Source of the DNA: Ciceribacter ferrooxidans
GTDB taxonomy: Bacteria; Pseudomonadota; Alphaproteobacteria; Rhizobiales; Rhizobiaceae
NCBI RefSeq assembly: GCF_004137355.1
Contig: NZ_SDVB01000249.1
Coordinates: 39,029 to 103,028, forward strand
Direction: 5' to 3'
Length of the DNA: 64,000 bases
The position numbers and the translations under genes are program-made. The notes beneath the pieces are model-generated. The model made no database searches. It was given only the letters and a program-made list of their open reading frames with translations, and was not told the origin of the DNA. Positions within the stretch are counted from its first letter, which is position 1, and each line of letters opens with the position of its first letter. Shown piece after piece: positions 17,121 to 25,415 of the stretch.

Positions 17121-17645
17121 TCATCCACCCATGCAGGAGGTTTCATGGTCCTTTGCGGCCTGCGGCTTCTCCTCCTTCTTGGCGGGGCGGCCTCTCGGAA
17201 GATCGCCGACGGCCCGGGCGCGAAGGTAGACATAAATATCATCCAGATAGCAGTAGACGTTCTTGTTGTTGCCAAAGGATGGCATCACGCTCTCCTTGCC
17301 CGCCGTCAGGTTCTTTCTCCCCTCGGCGACGATCTGCAGGAACTCTCCGTAAGTCAGAACTTTCAGAGAATCGGCAAGCACCGGTGCAAAGGACGATCCG
17401 GCGCCATCCGCGCCGTGGCAGACAAAGCACTCCGAATTGAACCGCCGGTAGCCGCTGTACGTGTACCAGTCGACGGTACCGTCTTCGGCAATCTTGAAGG
17501 TCGGCGACCCTTCGGCATCGAAATACTTCCCGTCCTCGTTGGTGACGGCTGCCGCGGCGGCCTTGTCGTCGGCGAAGGCCGAAGGCACGCCCGCCGGTAG
17601 CAACAACGCGAGCACAAGCGGAACATACTTGAAGGTAGAAGGCAT
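17121..17645 (-). CDS. xoxG: XoxG, cytochrome c electron acceptor of XoxF
   Basis: A 174-residue periplasmic cytochrome c with a signal peptide (FKYVPLVLALLLPAGVPSAF), one haem motif C73-FV-C76-H77 and a probable axial Met121 in SVMPSFGNN. Two further cysteines (near residue 133 and in ETSCMGG at the C-terminus) match the four-cysteine methanol-metabolism cytochrome family. It takes electrons from XoxF. ATG 17645 is preferred over GTG 17651 because GAGGTG precedes it. Confidence 0.93.
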   Translation of the reverse strand: MPSTFKYVPLVLALLLPAGVPSAFADDKAAAAAVTNEDGKYFDAEGSPTFKIAEDGTVDWYTYSGYRRFNSECFVCHGADGAGSSFAPVLADSLKVLTYGEFLQIVAEGRKNLTAGKESVMPSFGNNKNVYCYLDDIYVYLRARAVGDLPRGRPAKKEEKPQAAKDHETSCMGG

Positions 17646-17722
17646 AGGCACCTCGTGTTCGGCTTCGGCGGCCAGCCAGCGCCGCCACCCGAAGACCTGG
17701 AAAAGTCGTGAAGTCGAGAGAC

Positions 17723-17759
17723 GATGAACCCGGCCCGCGGTCGCGCGACCGGGTTCATC
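17723..17759 (-). other. Strong hairpin between xoxF and xoxG
   Basis: GATGAACCCGG at 17723-17733 pairs perfectly with CCGGGTTCATC at 17749-17759. It lies 43 bases after the xoxF stop and about 78 bases before the xoxG start. No T run follows on the minus strand, so partial termination or protection of the abundant xoxF message is more likely than full termination. This is inference. Confidence 0.65.
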
Positions 17760-17801
17760 CTGCTCAGGAGGTCATTCGAAGCTATGTTTCGCGTCCTCGG
17801 C

Positions 17802-19643
17802 TTACTTGCCGGGCAGCGCGAACACCGTCAGCTGGCCACCAAGGGTCGTGTAATCGGAAAGGCCGGCATAGCCGCCGACGGCACCGAGGCCGTCCGTTCC
17901 CTTCGTCAGACCCGCAGCGAGACCGATCCCGGCCCAGCCGCCCACGCCGGACAGCACGGCTATGTACTGCTTGCCGCCGTGTTCATAGGTGGTGACATTG
18001 CCGATAATGCCCGAGGGCGTCTTGAACTTGTAGAGTTCATTGCCCTGCAGGTCGACCGCCTTGATGTAGCCTTCGAGCGTACCGTAGAACACGACGTCAC
18101 CCGCTGTCGCGAGTGCCCCGGACCAGACCGAGAACTGTTCCGGTTTCGACCAGACGATCTCGCCCTTCGCGGCGTCCCAGGCAATGAAGTTGCCCATGCC
18201 GCCGTGGCTGTTCGGTGCCGGATACATGGACAGCGTTGCCCCGATATAGGGCTGGCCGGCCGTATAACTGACGCGATACGGTTCATAGTCCATGCAGACG
18301 TGGTTGGTCGGGATGTAGAACAGCTTGGTTTTCGGCGAATACGCCGCCGGTTGCTGATCCTTCGTTCCCAGAGCCGCCGGGCAGATGCCGGTGGTGTTCA
18401 CGTCCTCGCCGCCCTTGTGGGTGGAATACTTGTCCACCACGATCGGCCGACCATAGTCAGGGCTGTTCTTGTCCATGACCACTTCCGTGGCCCAGTTGAC
18501 CGCCGGATCGTACTTCTTGGCAACCAACAGTTCGCCGGTCGCCCGGTCGAGCGTGTAGGCGAAGCCGTTACGGTCCGGATGGAACAGGATGTCCCGCGGC
18601 TTGCCGTCGATTTCCACACCGTCGGCAAGGATCATTTCATTGACGCCGTCGTAGTCCCATTCGTCGTGAGGCGTCATCTGGTAGAGCCATTTGGCGACAC
18701 CGGTGTCGGCATCACGCGCCATGATGGTCATCGACCAGCGGTTGTCGCCCGGGCGCTGGCTGGGGTTCCACGTCGACGGATTGCCCGTACCGTAGAAGAT
18801 CAGGTTGAGCTTGGGATCGTAGGAATACCAGCCCCACGTCGTCCCGCCGCCGATCTTCCACTGGTCGCCTTCCCAGGTATTCGTACCCGAGTCGCCGCCG
18901 ACCGGCTTGCCGAGATGGGTGGTCTTTTCCGGATCGATGAGTGTCTCCTTGTCAGACCCCATCGAATAGGCCCGCCAGGCAAGAGAGCCATCCTTGATGT
19001 TGTATGCTGTCAAATGACCGCGCACACCGAACTCACCGCCGGAAATGCCGACGAGGACCTTGTCCTTGACCACCATCGGGGCAGACGTGCCGGATTCCCC
19101 GGTGCTGCCGTCGGCCGTCGAACCGTTCTTGACGGACCAGACGGGCTCGCCGGTCTTGGCATCGAGCGCTACCAGGGTGGTATCCGCCTGATAGAGGAAG
19201 ATCTTCCCATCAGCATACGCCACGCCACGGTTCACCGTGTCACAGCACATGATCGGGATGACATTGGAATCTTGCTTCGGCGTGTATTTCCAGAGAATTT
19301 TGCCGTCGTTGTTCAGGTCGAGAGCAAAGACGGTGTTCGGGAACGGCGTATGTACATACATGACGTCGCCGACGATCAGCGGACCACCTTCATGGCCGCG
19401 AAGAACGCCGGTCGAGAAGGTCCAGGCGACCTGGAGATCCTTCACGTTATCCTTGTTGATCTGGTCGAGTTGTGAATATCGCGTATTGGCATAATCCCCG
19501 CTCTGGATCGCCCAGTTTTTCGAATCGGACATCATGCCTTGAAGATCATCATTCGCCATGGCTCCTCCAGCCAGGGCAAACGACAGAGCAGTGGTGGCCA
19601 GAGCCACGTTCATTACAGTTCTTGCAGGTTTCCGTGCACGCAT
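17802..19643 (-). CDS. xoxF: Lanthanide-dependent methanol dehydrogenase XoxF
   Basis: XoxF is a periplasmic PQQ quinoprotein that oxidises methanol. The 613-residue precursor has a signal peptide cut near AMA-NDD (residue 30) and an eight-blade propeller. Diagnostic residues are visible: vicinal Cys133-Cys134 (PIMCCDTV), metal ligands Glu204 (GGEFG) and Asn288 (GTGNPS), catalytic Asp330 and the extra Asp332 in [10 protein letters not shown]. The second Asp, which is Ala in calcium MxaF, marks lanthanide dependence. No mxaI is present. It heads the minus-strand series xoxF-G-J-CxxxCW-pqqABCDE, and GGAGGAC precedes the ATG. Confidence 0.97.
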   Translation of the reverse strand: MRARKPARTVMNVALATTALSFALAGGAMANDDLQGMMSDSKNWAIQSGDYANTRYSQLDQINKDNVKDLQVAWTFSTGVLRGHEGGPLIVGDVMYVHTPFPNTVFALDLNNDGKILWKYTPKQDSNVIPIMCCDTVNRGVAYADGKIFLYQADTTLVALDAKTGEPVWSVKNGSTADGSTGESGTSAPMVVKDKVLVGISGGEFGVRGHLTAYNIKDGSLAWRAYSMGSDKETLIDPEKTTHLGKPVGGDSGTNTWEGDQWKIGGGTTWGWYSYDPKLNLIFYGTGNPSTWNPSQRPGDNRWSMTIMARDADTGVAKWLYQMTPHDEWDYDGVNEMILADGVEIDGKPRDILFHPDRNGFAYTLDRATGELLVAKKYDPAVNWATEVVMDKNSPDYGRPIVVDKYSTHKGGEDVNTTGICPAALGTKDQQPAAYSPKTKLFYIPTNHVCMDYEPYRVSYTAGQPYIGATLSMYPAPNSHGGMGNFIAWDAAKGEIVWSKPEQFSVWSGALATAGDVVFYGTLEGYIKAVDLQGNELYKFKTPSGIIGNVTTYEHGGKQYIAVLSGVGGWAGIGLAAGLTKGTDGLGAVGGYAGLSDYTTLGGQLTVFALPGK

Positions 19644-20094
19644 ATCGAGTCCTCCCTAAGTCCAAAACGGACGAGCTAGGCGGCATCCGCCTCGAAAGGC
19701 CTCACCGCGCCATCAGCTCACGCAAATGGGAAGTATTTCCGGCAGCGTGTCACGACCGAAGCCAAGGCGAGCGGAGGGCACCGTTACCGCCCACCCCGCT
19801 TTGGCCTGCGAAGACTGTCACCACTCCCTTGACGGCAACGTCCTTGAAGCCGGAAACAGGGAGACGATAGGTTATCGAAATCAAATGCGCAAGCGGTTTG
19901 TGAATTAATGTCTACTGCAGCGCAATATATCTATTCCGCAATGCAGTATACCATGAATTTTCATTGGTTTATTCGCAAAAGAAACGAAGGACGCCGTAAG
20001 CTTGTTCGACGATTGTTTTTAACGTTTGCCATCCATCAAATTCTACTGCTATTCTTTCTTTACACTTTACTGCTGTGCAGCATGAGGACCACCC
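19644..20094. promoter_or_regulatory. Gene-free divergent region upstream of xoxF
   Basis: This 451-base gap separates xoxF (minus) from a small plus-strand gene and must hold the xoxF promoter. The stretch 19900-20090 is much AT-richer than its surroundings. On the minus strand a TTGCGC and a TATCGT about 17 bases apart (roughly 19865-19895) could be a promoter, but this is weak. Apparent ORFs here have no ribosome-binding site or family resemblance. Confidence 0.45.
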
Positions 20095-20448
20095 ATGAAC
20101 GCGCCAAATGTCATCCAAGCTTCGATTCTCGCAATTGTCGCCGCGACCGGCTCGACAGCGGCAGCAATGGGGGCCGCCGGGTATCCGACGGCAACGGTCG
20201 CCGAATATGTCTACGGTTGCATGAAGGCAAACGGCGAGAACCGCGAGATGCTTGATCGCTGCTCCTGCTCCATCGACATCATTGCCTCCATCATTCCCTA
20301 CGAGCACTATGTGACAGCCGAGACGTTCAAGGGCATGGGCCTCGTCGCAGGCGAAAAGGGAACGCTCTTCCGCGAGACGGCGCCCGCCAAGGCCGCTATG
20401 ACCGAACTGAAGCGTGCGCAGGCAGAGGCCGACATCCGCTGCTTCTAG
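20095..20448 (+). CDS. Small cysteine-containing exported protein, unknown function
   Basis: A 117-residue protein with a hydrophobic N-terminus resembling a signal peptide (SILAIVAATGSTAAAMGAAG) and a compact cysteine cluster YGCMKANGENREMLDRCSCS, plus a final Cys (DIRCF). There is no CxxCH haem motif. GAGGACC precedes the ATG. It is divergent from xoxF and convergent with the SoxYZ-like gene, so it belongs physically to the methanol-oxidation block. No function is assigned. Confidence 0.65.
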   Translation: MNAPNVIQASILAIVAATGSTAAAMGAAGYPTATVAEYVYGCMKANGENREMLDRCSCSIDIIASIIPYEHYVTAETFKGMGLVAGEKGTLFRETAPAKAAMTELKRAQAEADIRCF

Positions 20449-20460
20449 CCTCCGGAACGT

Positions 20461-21306
20461 TCAGGCGGGATCGAGCGGCCAGTGCCCCTTGAACACCTGG
20501 CCCTCCGTGTCGGTCGCCTCGACTTTGATCTCCTCGCCCGGCTTCGCAGCAAACTGGAAGCGGAAGTTCGGATCTTCAGAGATGGAGATGCCGCCCTCCA
20601 TCTTCAGAATCAGTCTGTCTCCTTGCGAAATCGTCAGGCCGTGAACGAAATGCGCAGGAATGTAATACCGGGTGATCTGATCCATTTGCAGGCCTGAATT
20701 GTTCGGGTGGCGGATCATCAGTTGCACATCCGCCGCCTTCGACAAATCGGCGCCGCCCGATTGGACCGGGAAGATCCGGAGCTTCATCTTGCCGAGCGAG
20801 GCCATCGCCTCGTCCTGGTTCTTGCTGGCCGGGGCGCCACAGCCGCCGGAAGCCTTGACGAAGGTTTGCGTCATGTAAAGCTTACCGTCTTCCGTCTCCG
20901 CTATCGCCCGCACATAGGAGTAGGAATCGACGCGGATGCGGGTTGCGAGGTGCGTGATGCCGGCATCCTTGCCGAAGGTGAAGGTGGCGGCAACGGGAGA
21001 CGGATTCTCGTCGATCACGAGAGTCACCGTCTTGAGAGCCGCGGTCCCCGTCCGGTCGGCGAAATGAAGATCGATCGGCACGATGGCCGCATCTTCGGCC
21101 CGTGCCGGCGCGTCGATCGTGACGATGCCGTCGGCCGCTTCGATTGTCCTGCTCCCGAAGATATCTGTCTTGAGGCCGTCCCACGTCGCCGTCTTAGCTG
21201 GAGATTGCGCCCAGACCGGCACACTCCCGACGGCGCAGAGCGAAAGGACAAAAAAAGCTATTGCGACTTCACGTCGCGTCAGCAGGTCAGAGCCATGTAC
21301 AGTCAT
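20461..21306 (-). CDS. Quinoprotein dehydrogenase-associated SoxYZ-like carrier protein
   Basis: A 281-residue exported protein (signal VAIAFFVLSLCAVGSVPVWA) joining a SoxY-like N-terminal half to a SoxZ-like C-terminal half. The SoxY thiol motif appears internally as SGGCGAP, and the SoxZ-like end contains YYIPAHFVHGLTISQGD. SoxYZ normally carries sulfur intermediates on its Cys; this fused subtype co-occurs with quinoprotein dehydrogenases. ATG 21306 follows GGAGG. It is the last gene of the minus-strand operon starting at 25149. Confidence 0.87.
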   Translation of the reverse strand: MTVHGSDLLTRREVAIAFFVLSLCAVGSVPVWAQSPAKTATWDGLKTDIFGSRTIEAADGIVTIDAPARAEDAAIVPIDLHFADRTGTAALKTVTLVIDENPSPVAATFTFGKDAGITHLATRIRVDSYSYVRAIAETEDGKLYMTQTFVKASGGCGAPASKNQDEAMASLGKMKLRIFPVQSGGADLSKAADVQLMIRHPNNSGLQMDQITRYYIPAHFVHGLTISQGDRLILKMEGGISISEDPNFRFQFAAKPGEEIKVEATDTEGQVFKGHWPLDPA

Positions 21307-21420
21307 GTCTGCCTCCACCACAGAAACTGGCGGTGCCCGGCGACAGCAATAATAGCACCAAGGCCCGTGTCTCGGCAAATCACGGTTCTGCGTGCGGCGC
21401 GGCAGGCCCGCGCAGCCGCG

Positions 21421-22374
21421 CTACTCCCATTCCAGCTCCGCAAAGGCGGCCGTGGCATTACGAAGGTGATGCTCCTCGAAGAGCCTCCACCGATCGCGCT
21501 CTTCCGGCGCGATCCTGCCGACCGCCTCGGCCATCGGAATGCCGTCGGCGATTGCTTTGCGGACATCCCTGACGAGTGCCTCGAAATAGCGTCGCTCGTC
21601 TTGAAGCGCGTCCGGCCATTTTGCCGCCACGGGTCCGTGTCCGGGCACCGTTCGCTCGGCACCGATCGCGGCAAGGGGCTGAAGCTGTTCGATCCAGCCG
21701 CGGATGGAGCCGTCGAGCGTTGGCAGATGTTCCATAAAACAGAGATCACCGGCAAAGAGTGTCCGCGTCGCCTCGTCAAATACGGTGAGGTCATTGTCCG
21801 TGTGCGCCGGCTCCCAGGCCCTGAGGACGAGCAGCCTGCCGCCGAGATCGAGTTCTCGCTCTGTCTCCACCAGCACGTCCGGCGGCACGATACGGATGTC
21901 CCGCATGAGATCTCGGCCCATCGCGTCCGCGTAGCCCGACAGATAGAACGGGCCACGGTTTGCGAGCGCCCGCGGCAAATTCCGATGCCCGACGATCTCA
22001 GCACCGATCTCCGCAAAAGCGGCGTTGCCGAAAATGTGGTCGGGATGCATATGCGTGTTGACCAGATAACGGATCGGGCGGTCGGTGACGGCATGGACCG
22101 CCGCGATCAGCGCACGCCCCTCGACGACGCTTCCGCCGCTGTCGATCACCGCAACGGCATCCTTCCCGATGATGAACCCGACATTGCAGATCTCGCCCTG
22201 ATTGGAGGCGTCCATCAATTCGTGCTTGCCGCCGAAGACGTGAATGCCTTCCGCAACCTCACGCATGGGCAGGGCCGTTCCGGCCGCGTCAAGTCGCGCA
22301 GCGGGCAGCAATGGCGACAAGCCGAGAAAGAGACCCGTCCTGAGGACTCTTCGCCGGTTGGGCAGGTTCGCCAT
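21421..22374 (-). CDS. Quinoprotein relay system zinc metallohydrolase (SoxH-like)
   Basis: A 317-residue metallo-beta-lactamase-fold protein with the zinc motif THMHPDHIFGN and further ligands in EPAHTDND, FAGDLCF and VPGHGPV. The N-terminus (NRRRVLRTGLFLGLSPLLPA) carries twin arginines and a hydrophobic stretch consistent with Tat export. Relatives of SoxH with this context are annotated as quinoprotein relay metallohydrolases; substrate unknown. It lies between the ABC ATPase and the SoxYZ-like carrier. ATG 22374 is favoured over GTG 22389, with GTGAGGAG upstream. Confidence 0.87.
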   Translation of the reverse strand: MANLPNRRRVLRTGLFLGLSPLLPAARLDAAGTALPMREVAEGIHVFGGKHELMDASNQGEICNVGFIIGKDAVAVIDSGGSVVEGRALIAAVHAVTDRPIRYLVNTHMHPDHIFGNAAFAEIGAEIVGHRNLPRALANRGPFYLSGYADAMGRDLMRDIRIVPPDVLVETERELDLGGRLLVLRAWEPAHTDNDLTVFDEATRTLFAGDLCFMEHLPTLDGSIRGWIEQLQPLAAIGAERTVPGHGPVAAKWPDALQDERRYFEALVRDVRKAIADGIPMAEAVGRIAPEERDRWRLFEEHHLRNATAAFAELEWE

Positions 22375-22385
22375 CGGTCCGCTCC

Positions 22386-23129
22386 TCACCTGTAATCGGG
22401 GAACTTCTCCCGAAACGAACGTAACAGATCACTTCTGACCTGTTCACTGCGCATCTCCCTCGGAATACGGATCACGAACACCCCGGCGACCCGCGAGGGG
22501 CGGGGCGAGAGAAGGATGATCCGGTCGGCGAGCAAAATCGCCTCCTGCAGGTTATGGGTTACCATCAGGGTCGTCATCGGTCGTTCCGACCATGCCGCCG
22601 CCAACATGTGGCGGAGCTGGTTCGCGGTAGCCTCATCGAGAGAGACGAAGGGTTCGTCCAGCACCAGCAGATTCGGCTCGATTGCCAACGCCCGCGCGAT
22701 TGCCGCCCGTCGGGCAAGGCCGAGGGAAAGTTCGCCCGGAAAGAACGACCGCATCGTCGAAAGGCCGAGCAGGGAGAATAGCTGATCGAGATTCTTGTCG
22801 CGCAGCGCCTTGGGCAGCGCGAGCCGCACGTTCGCCTCAACCGTCCGCCAGGGGAGCAGCAGGGGTTCCTGGAACACCACGCCGACGCGCGGGTCATCGG
22901 CGCGCGGCAACCGAATGCCACCCTCGAAATCCCTTTCGAGGCCGAGCAGCACCCTCAGCGTCGTCGTCTTTCCGCAGCCGGAGGGACCGATCACGCAGGC
23001 GAATTCGTTCTCCTCCACCTCGATGTGCAGATCGCGCAACACCTCCAGCATCTCGCCGGAGGCGGTCCGGAATGTCTTTCGCTCTATGTCGATCTCAAGC
23101 CGTGCGCCGGCGCCAACGGATGGATGCAT
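22386..23129 (-). CDS. ABC transporter ATP-binding protein, NitT/TauT-like
   Basis: A 247-residue ATPase with Walker A GPSGCGKTT (residues 48-56), Q-loop VFQEPLLLPWRTV, Walker B LLVLDEPFVSLD and the H-loop VTHNLQEA. The signature motif is unusual: LSLGLARRAAIARAL in place of LSGGMRQR. The set with the following permease and binding protein resembles nitrate/taurine importers, but the context is quinoprotein metabolism. The start codon overlaps the permease 3' end. Function beyond import is not claimed. Confidence 0.87.
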   Translation of the reverse strand: MHPSVGAGARLEIDIERKTFRTASGEMLEVLRDLHIEVEENEFACVIGPSGCGKTTTLRVLLGLERDFEGGIRLPRADDPRVGVVFQEPLLLPWRTVEANVRLALPKALRDKNLDQLFSLLGLSTMRSFFPGELSLGLARRAAIARALAIEPNLLVLDEPFVSLDEATANQLRHMLAAAWSERPMTTLMVTHNLQEAILLADRIILLSPRPSRVAGVFVIRIPREMRSEQVRSDLLRSFREKFPDYR

Positions 23130-23913
23130 GTTCAATGGGCTGTACCACCACCAATTCGATGAAGAGCATGACGGCGACGAAGGCCAGCGTGTAAGCGAGA
23201 ATCGTCGCGACGTCGAAAAGCTGGAAATAGAGGTTGATCTGGAAGCCGACGCCGTCAGATCGCCCGAGCAGTTCGACGACGAGGACGATCTTCCAGATCA
23301 GCGAGATGCCCGAACGTCCGGCTGCGGCGAGATAGGGTTGCAGCTGCGGAAGCAGGACGTGTCGAAACCGGTCGAACGCACTGAACCGGTAGACTTGCGC
23401 CATTTCCGAATAGCGCAGGTCGAGCGCGCGCGTTCCCTCGCGCATTGTGACGACGACATTCGGGATCTTGTTGACCGCGACGGCGCCGATCGCAGCCGCC
23501 TCGGTGAGGCCGAACCAGATATAGGCAAGGACGATGATGACCAGCGCCGGAATATTGAGGAAGAGGATCACCCAGGGCTGGAGGAACTCGTCGACCCGCC
23601 GGTGGCCTCCGAGATAGATGCCGATCGCCGATCCGATCACCATCGCGAGTGAGAAGGAAGCAACGACCCGCCACAGCGTAATTCCGAGATGGTGAGGCAG
23701 TTCACCGGTTGCCATCTCGCGCAGAAACGCCACCATGACGTCGGCCGGAAGCGGCAGCGACCGGCTTGGCCAGATCGTTGCCGCCAGATGCCAGGCGAGG
23801 ACAAGGCTCGCGAAGGAGATCGCGACCGTCATCATCGGGGCGCCGAAGCCGCGGCGCCGGCCTGCAGCACGTCCCGGCGAGGAAGCTGTCGCCCCGTCCG
23901 GCACCATCGTCAT
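23095..23913 (-). CDS. ABC transporter permease, NitT/TauT-like
   Basis: A 272-residue inner-membrane protein with about six hydrophobic segments, including ITLWRVVASFSLAMVIGSAIG and WVILFLNIPALVIIVLAYIW. The coupling loop contains EGTRALDLRYSEMAQVYRFS. It ends with FVAVMLFIELVVVQPIEHAS. ATG 23913 follows GGAGAGCGAA and overlaps the binding-protein stop (ATGA). Part of the minus-strand quinoprotein-associated operon. Confidence 0.87.
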   Translation of the reverse strand: MTMVPDGATASSPGRAAGRRRGFGAPMMTVAISFASLVLAWHLAATIWPSRSLPLPADVMVAFLREMATGELPHHLGITLWRVVASFSLAMVIGSAIGIYLGGHRRVDEFLQPWVILFLNIPALVIIVLAYIWFGLTEAAAIGAVAVNKIPNVVVTMREGTRALDLRYSEMAQVYRFSAFDRFRHVLLPQLQPYLAAAGRSGISLIWKIVLVVELLGRSDGVGFQINLYFQLFDVATILAYTLAFVAVMLFIELVVVQPIEHASIRWRRRTA

Positions 23914-24896
23914 TTCGCTCTCCAGTACGTGCCGGGCATCAGCGTCTTCGACGAGCCGACGAGCTTCTCTCCGCCGAGGTCCGCAAGGACCGCATAGAGC
24001 GCGGCGGCGTCCTTCTCCTCGTCGTCGATCGTCCGCTTCGGGATGCCTTCGCGATAGCGATCGCGCAGCACCGTGAGCGCCTGGCCCTCCGCCTTTATGA
24101 CAGGAGCAAGCCGCACCCATTCTTCATCCGAACTGCCGAGCAGCACCTTGGCTTCCGCGCTTGCAGCCATGAAACCGGCGACCGCGTCCGGGTGGTCGTT
24201 CGCCCAGCCTTCATGGAAAATATAACCGAGGGCGGATACCGGCCCCGATGCGCCGAGGGCCTCTGCCGCCTCGTTGGCGCTCACCAGCCGCCGGAAACCG
24301 GCGGCTTCCAGTCGGGCGCAGTAGTGCCAGAAATTCAGCACGGCATCGAGTTCGCCCTGCTGCGCCTTTTCCGCAAGCAGCGGAGGCGCTCCGTAGGCGA
24401 CGTCGTTGTCGGCCGCGAGATCACCGGTCTTCTCCTTCCGCGCAAGTCCCTGCAAGAGCAACCAGCTCTTGTCGATTGGCCCGCCGGCCACCCCGATCTT
24501 CTTCCCCTTGAGGTCTGCAAGGGACCTTATCGTCGACCCGGCCGGCACCATGAGGGCACCGACGGAGGTCGAGTAAGGAAACATCGTCAGGTCCTCGCCG
24601 GACGCACGCTGCCGGGAAACCCAAAGCCAGTCGGAGACGATGAAATCCACCTCGCCGGCCATCAGGGCGACGTTCGTCGCGTCCTCCCCGGCGAAAAAGC
24701 GGATGTCGACGTTAACACCGTGCTTCTCGTCGATCTTGTGGTGCTTGATGGTGTCGAGCTCCCAATTCACCGTTCCGAACTTGAGGACGCCGACCCTGAC
24801 GGTTTCCGCGGCCCTTGCGTCGACGCTCGGGATAAAACCGACGACCAACAGGGCCCCAAGCAGCCACAAACGGCAGCAGCAAAGCATATTCCGCAT
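23910..24896 (-). CDS. ABC transporter substrate-binding protein, NitT/TauT-like
   Basis: A 328-residue exported binding protein (signal LWLLGALLVVGFIPSVDARA). The mature part starts TVRVGVLKFGTVNWELDTI and has VALMAGEVDFIVSDWLWVSR and KGKKIGVAGGPIDKSWLLL, a type II periplasmic fold as in SsuA/NrtA proteins. The ligand is unknown. Its position in the xox block makes a C1-related or metal-chelate ligand possible but unproven. Confidence 0.85.
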   Translation of the reverse strand: MRNMLCCCRLWLLGALLVVGFIPSVDARAAETVRVGVLKFGTVNWELDTIKHHKIDEKHGVNVDIRFFAGEDATNVALMAGEVDFIVSDWLWVSRQRASGEDLTMFPYSTSVGALMVPAGSTIRSLADLKGKKIGVAGGPIDKSWLLLQGLARKEKTGDLAADNDVAYGAPPLLAEKAQQGELDAVLNFWHYCARLEAAGFRRLVSANEAAEALGASGPVSALGYIFHEGWANDHPDAVAGFMAASAEAKVLLGSSDEEWVRLAPVIKAEGQALTVLRDRYREGIPKRTIDDEEKDAAALYAVLADLGGEKLVGSSKTLMPGTYWRAK

Positions 24897-24939
24897 TCCC
24901 TCACCCCTCGTTGACCAGCAAGTAGACAGACTTCCGTTG

Positions 24940-25149
24940 CTAGATGTTGATGTCCCGTGAAGGATAGGCGCACCGCCACTTCACGACGCGCATGTTCGGA
25001 TGCTCCTCCGACCATTTCGCGATATGCGTCGGCGCGAGAAACAGGCAGTTCAGCAAGCTGCCTGAAGCCTCGAAGTGCAAGCTCTGCTCACGGCATTCGC
25101 CGGGCGAACCTACGAGGCAGATCGTCAGAACAAGATTGATGATGTCCAT
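24940..25149 (-). CDS. Conserved 69-residue protein of the xox accessory operon
   Basis: The peptide begins MDIINLVLTICLVGSPGEC and continues with EQSLHFEASGSLLNCLFLAP and AKWSEEHPNM, ending RCAYPSRDINI. Four cysteines and a short hydrophobic start are visible. GGAAGGTGCGAC immediately upstream of ATG 25149 is a good ribosome-binding site, which argues for real translation. It precedes the NitT/TauT-like binding protein by 43 bases. No function is assigned. Confidence 0.65.
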   Translation of the reverse strand: MDIINLVLTICLVGSPGECREQSLHFEASGSLLNCLFLAPTHIAKWSEEHPNMRVVKWRCAYPSRDINI

Positions 25150-25415
25150 GTCGCACCTTCCGTCCCGACGGCAAACTCCGTCACCTCTCCCGAGGAAGAG
25201 GACCGTCGCCATCACGTCAGGTTTCTCACGGTGCCCGGATAAGAAACTGAAACAAAGTTAGAGGCATCCGGCTCCCCCGTCAATCGCCCGGCAAAGGACG
25301 TGCCGGTTGACCAAGGTGACGGAAAACTCGTTCAGGCACGGGACCGATCAAGAGCGGCGTCATGTGATGATGATCTTAAGACGCGCCATCAGGGCGAAAC
25401 TCTCTCTCTGGCCTC

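Noticed and set aside
15695-17440. 581-codon plus-strand ORF opposite the CxxxCW protein, xoxJ and xoxG
   Set aside because: It is a GC-driven shadow frame over three confident genes, with His/Arg-rich content and no family match.
17724-19475. 583-codon plus-strand ORF opposite xoxF
   Set aside because: Antisense shadow of a definite xoxF with no domain or ribosome-binding site.
19908-20255. 115-codon ORF in the xoxF upstream region
   Set aside because: It overlaps the better-supported small gene at 20095 in another frame, lacks a ribosome-binding site and has no recognised features.
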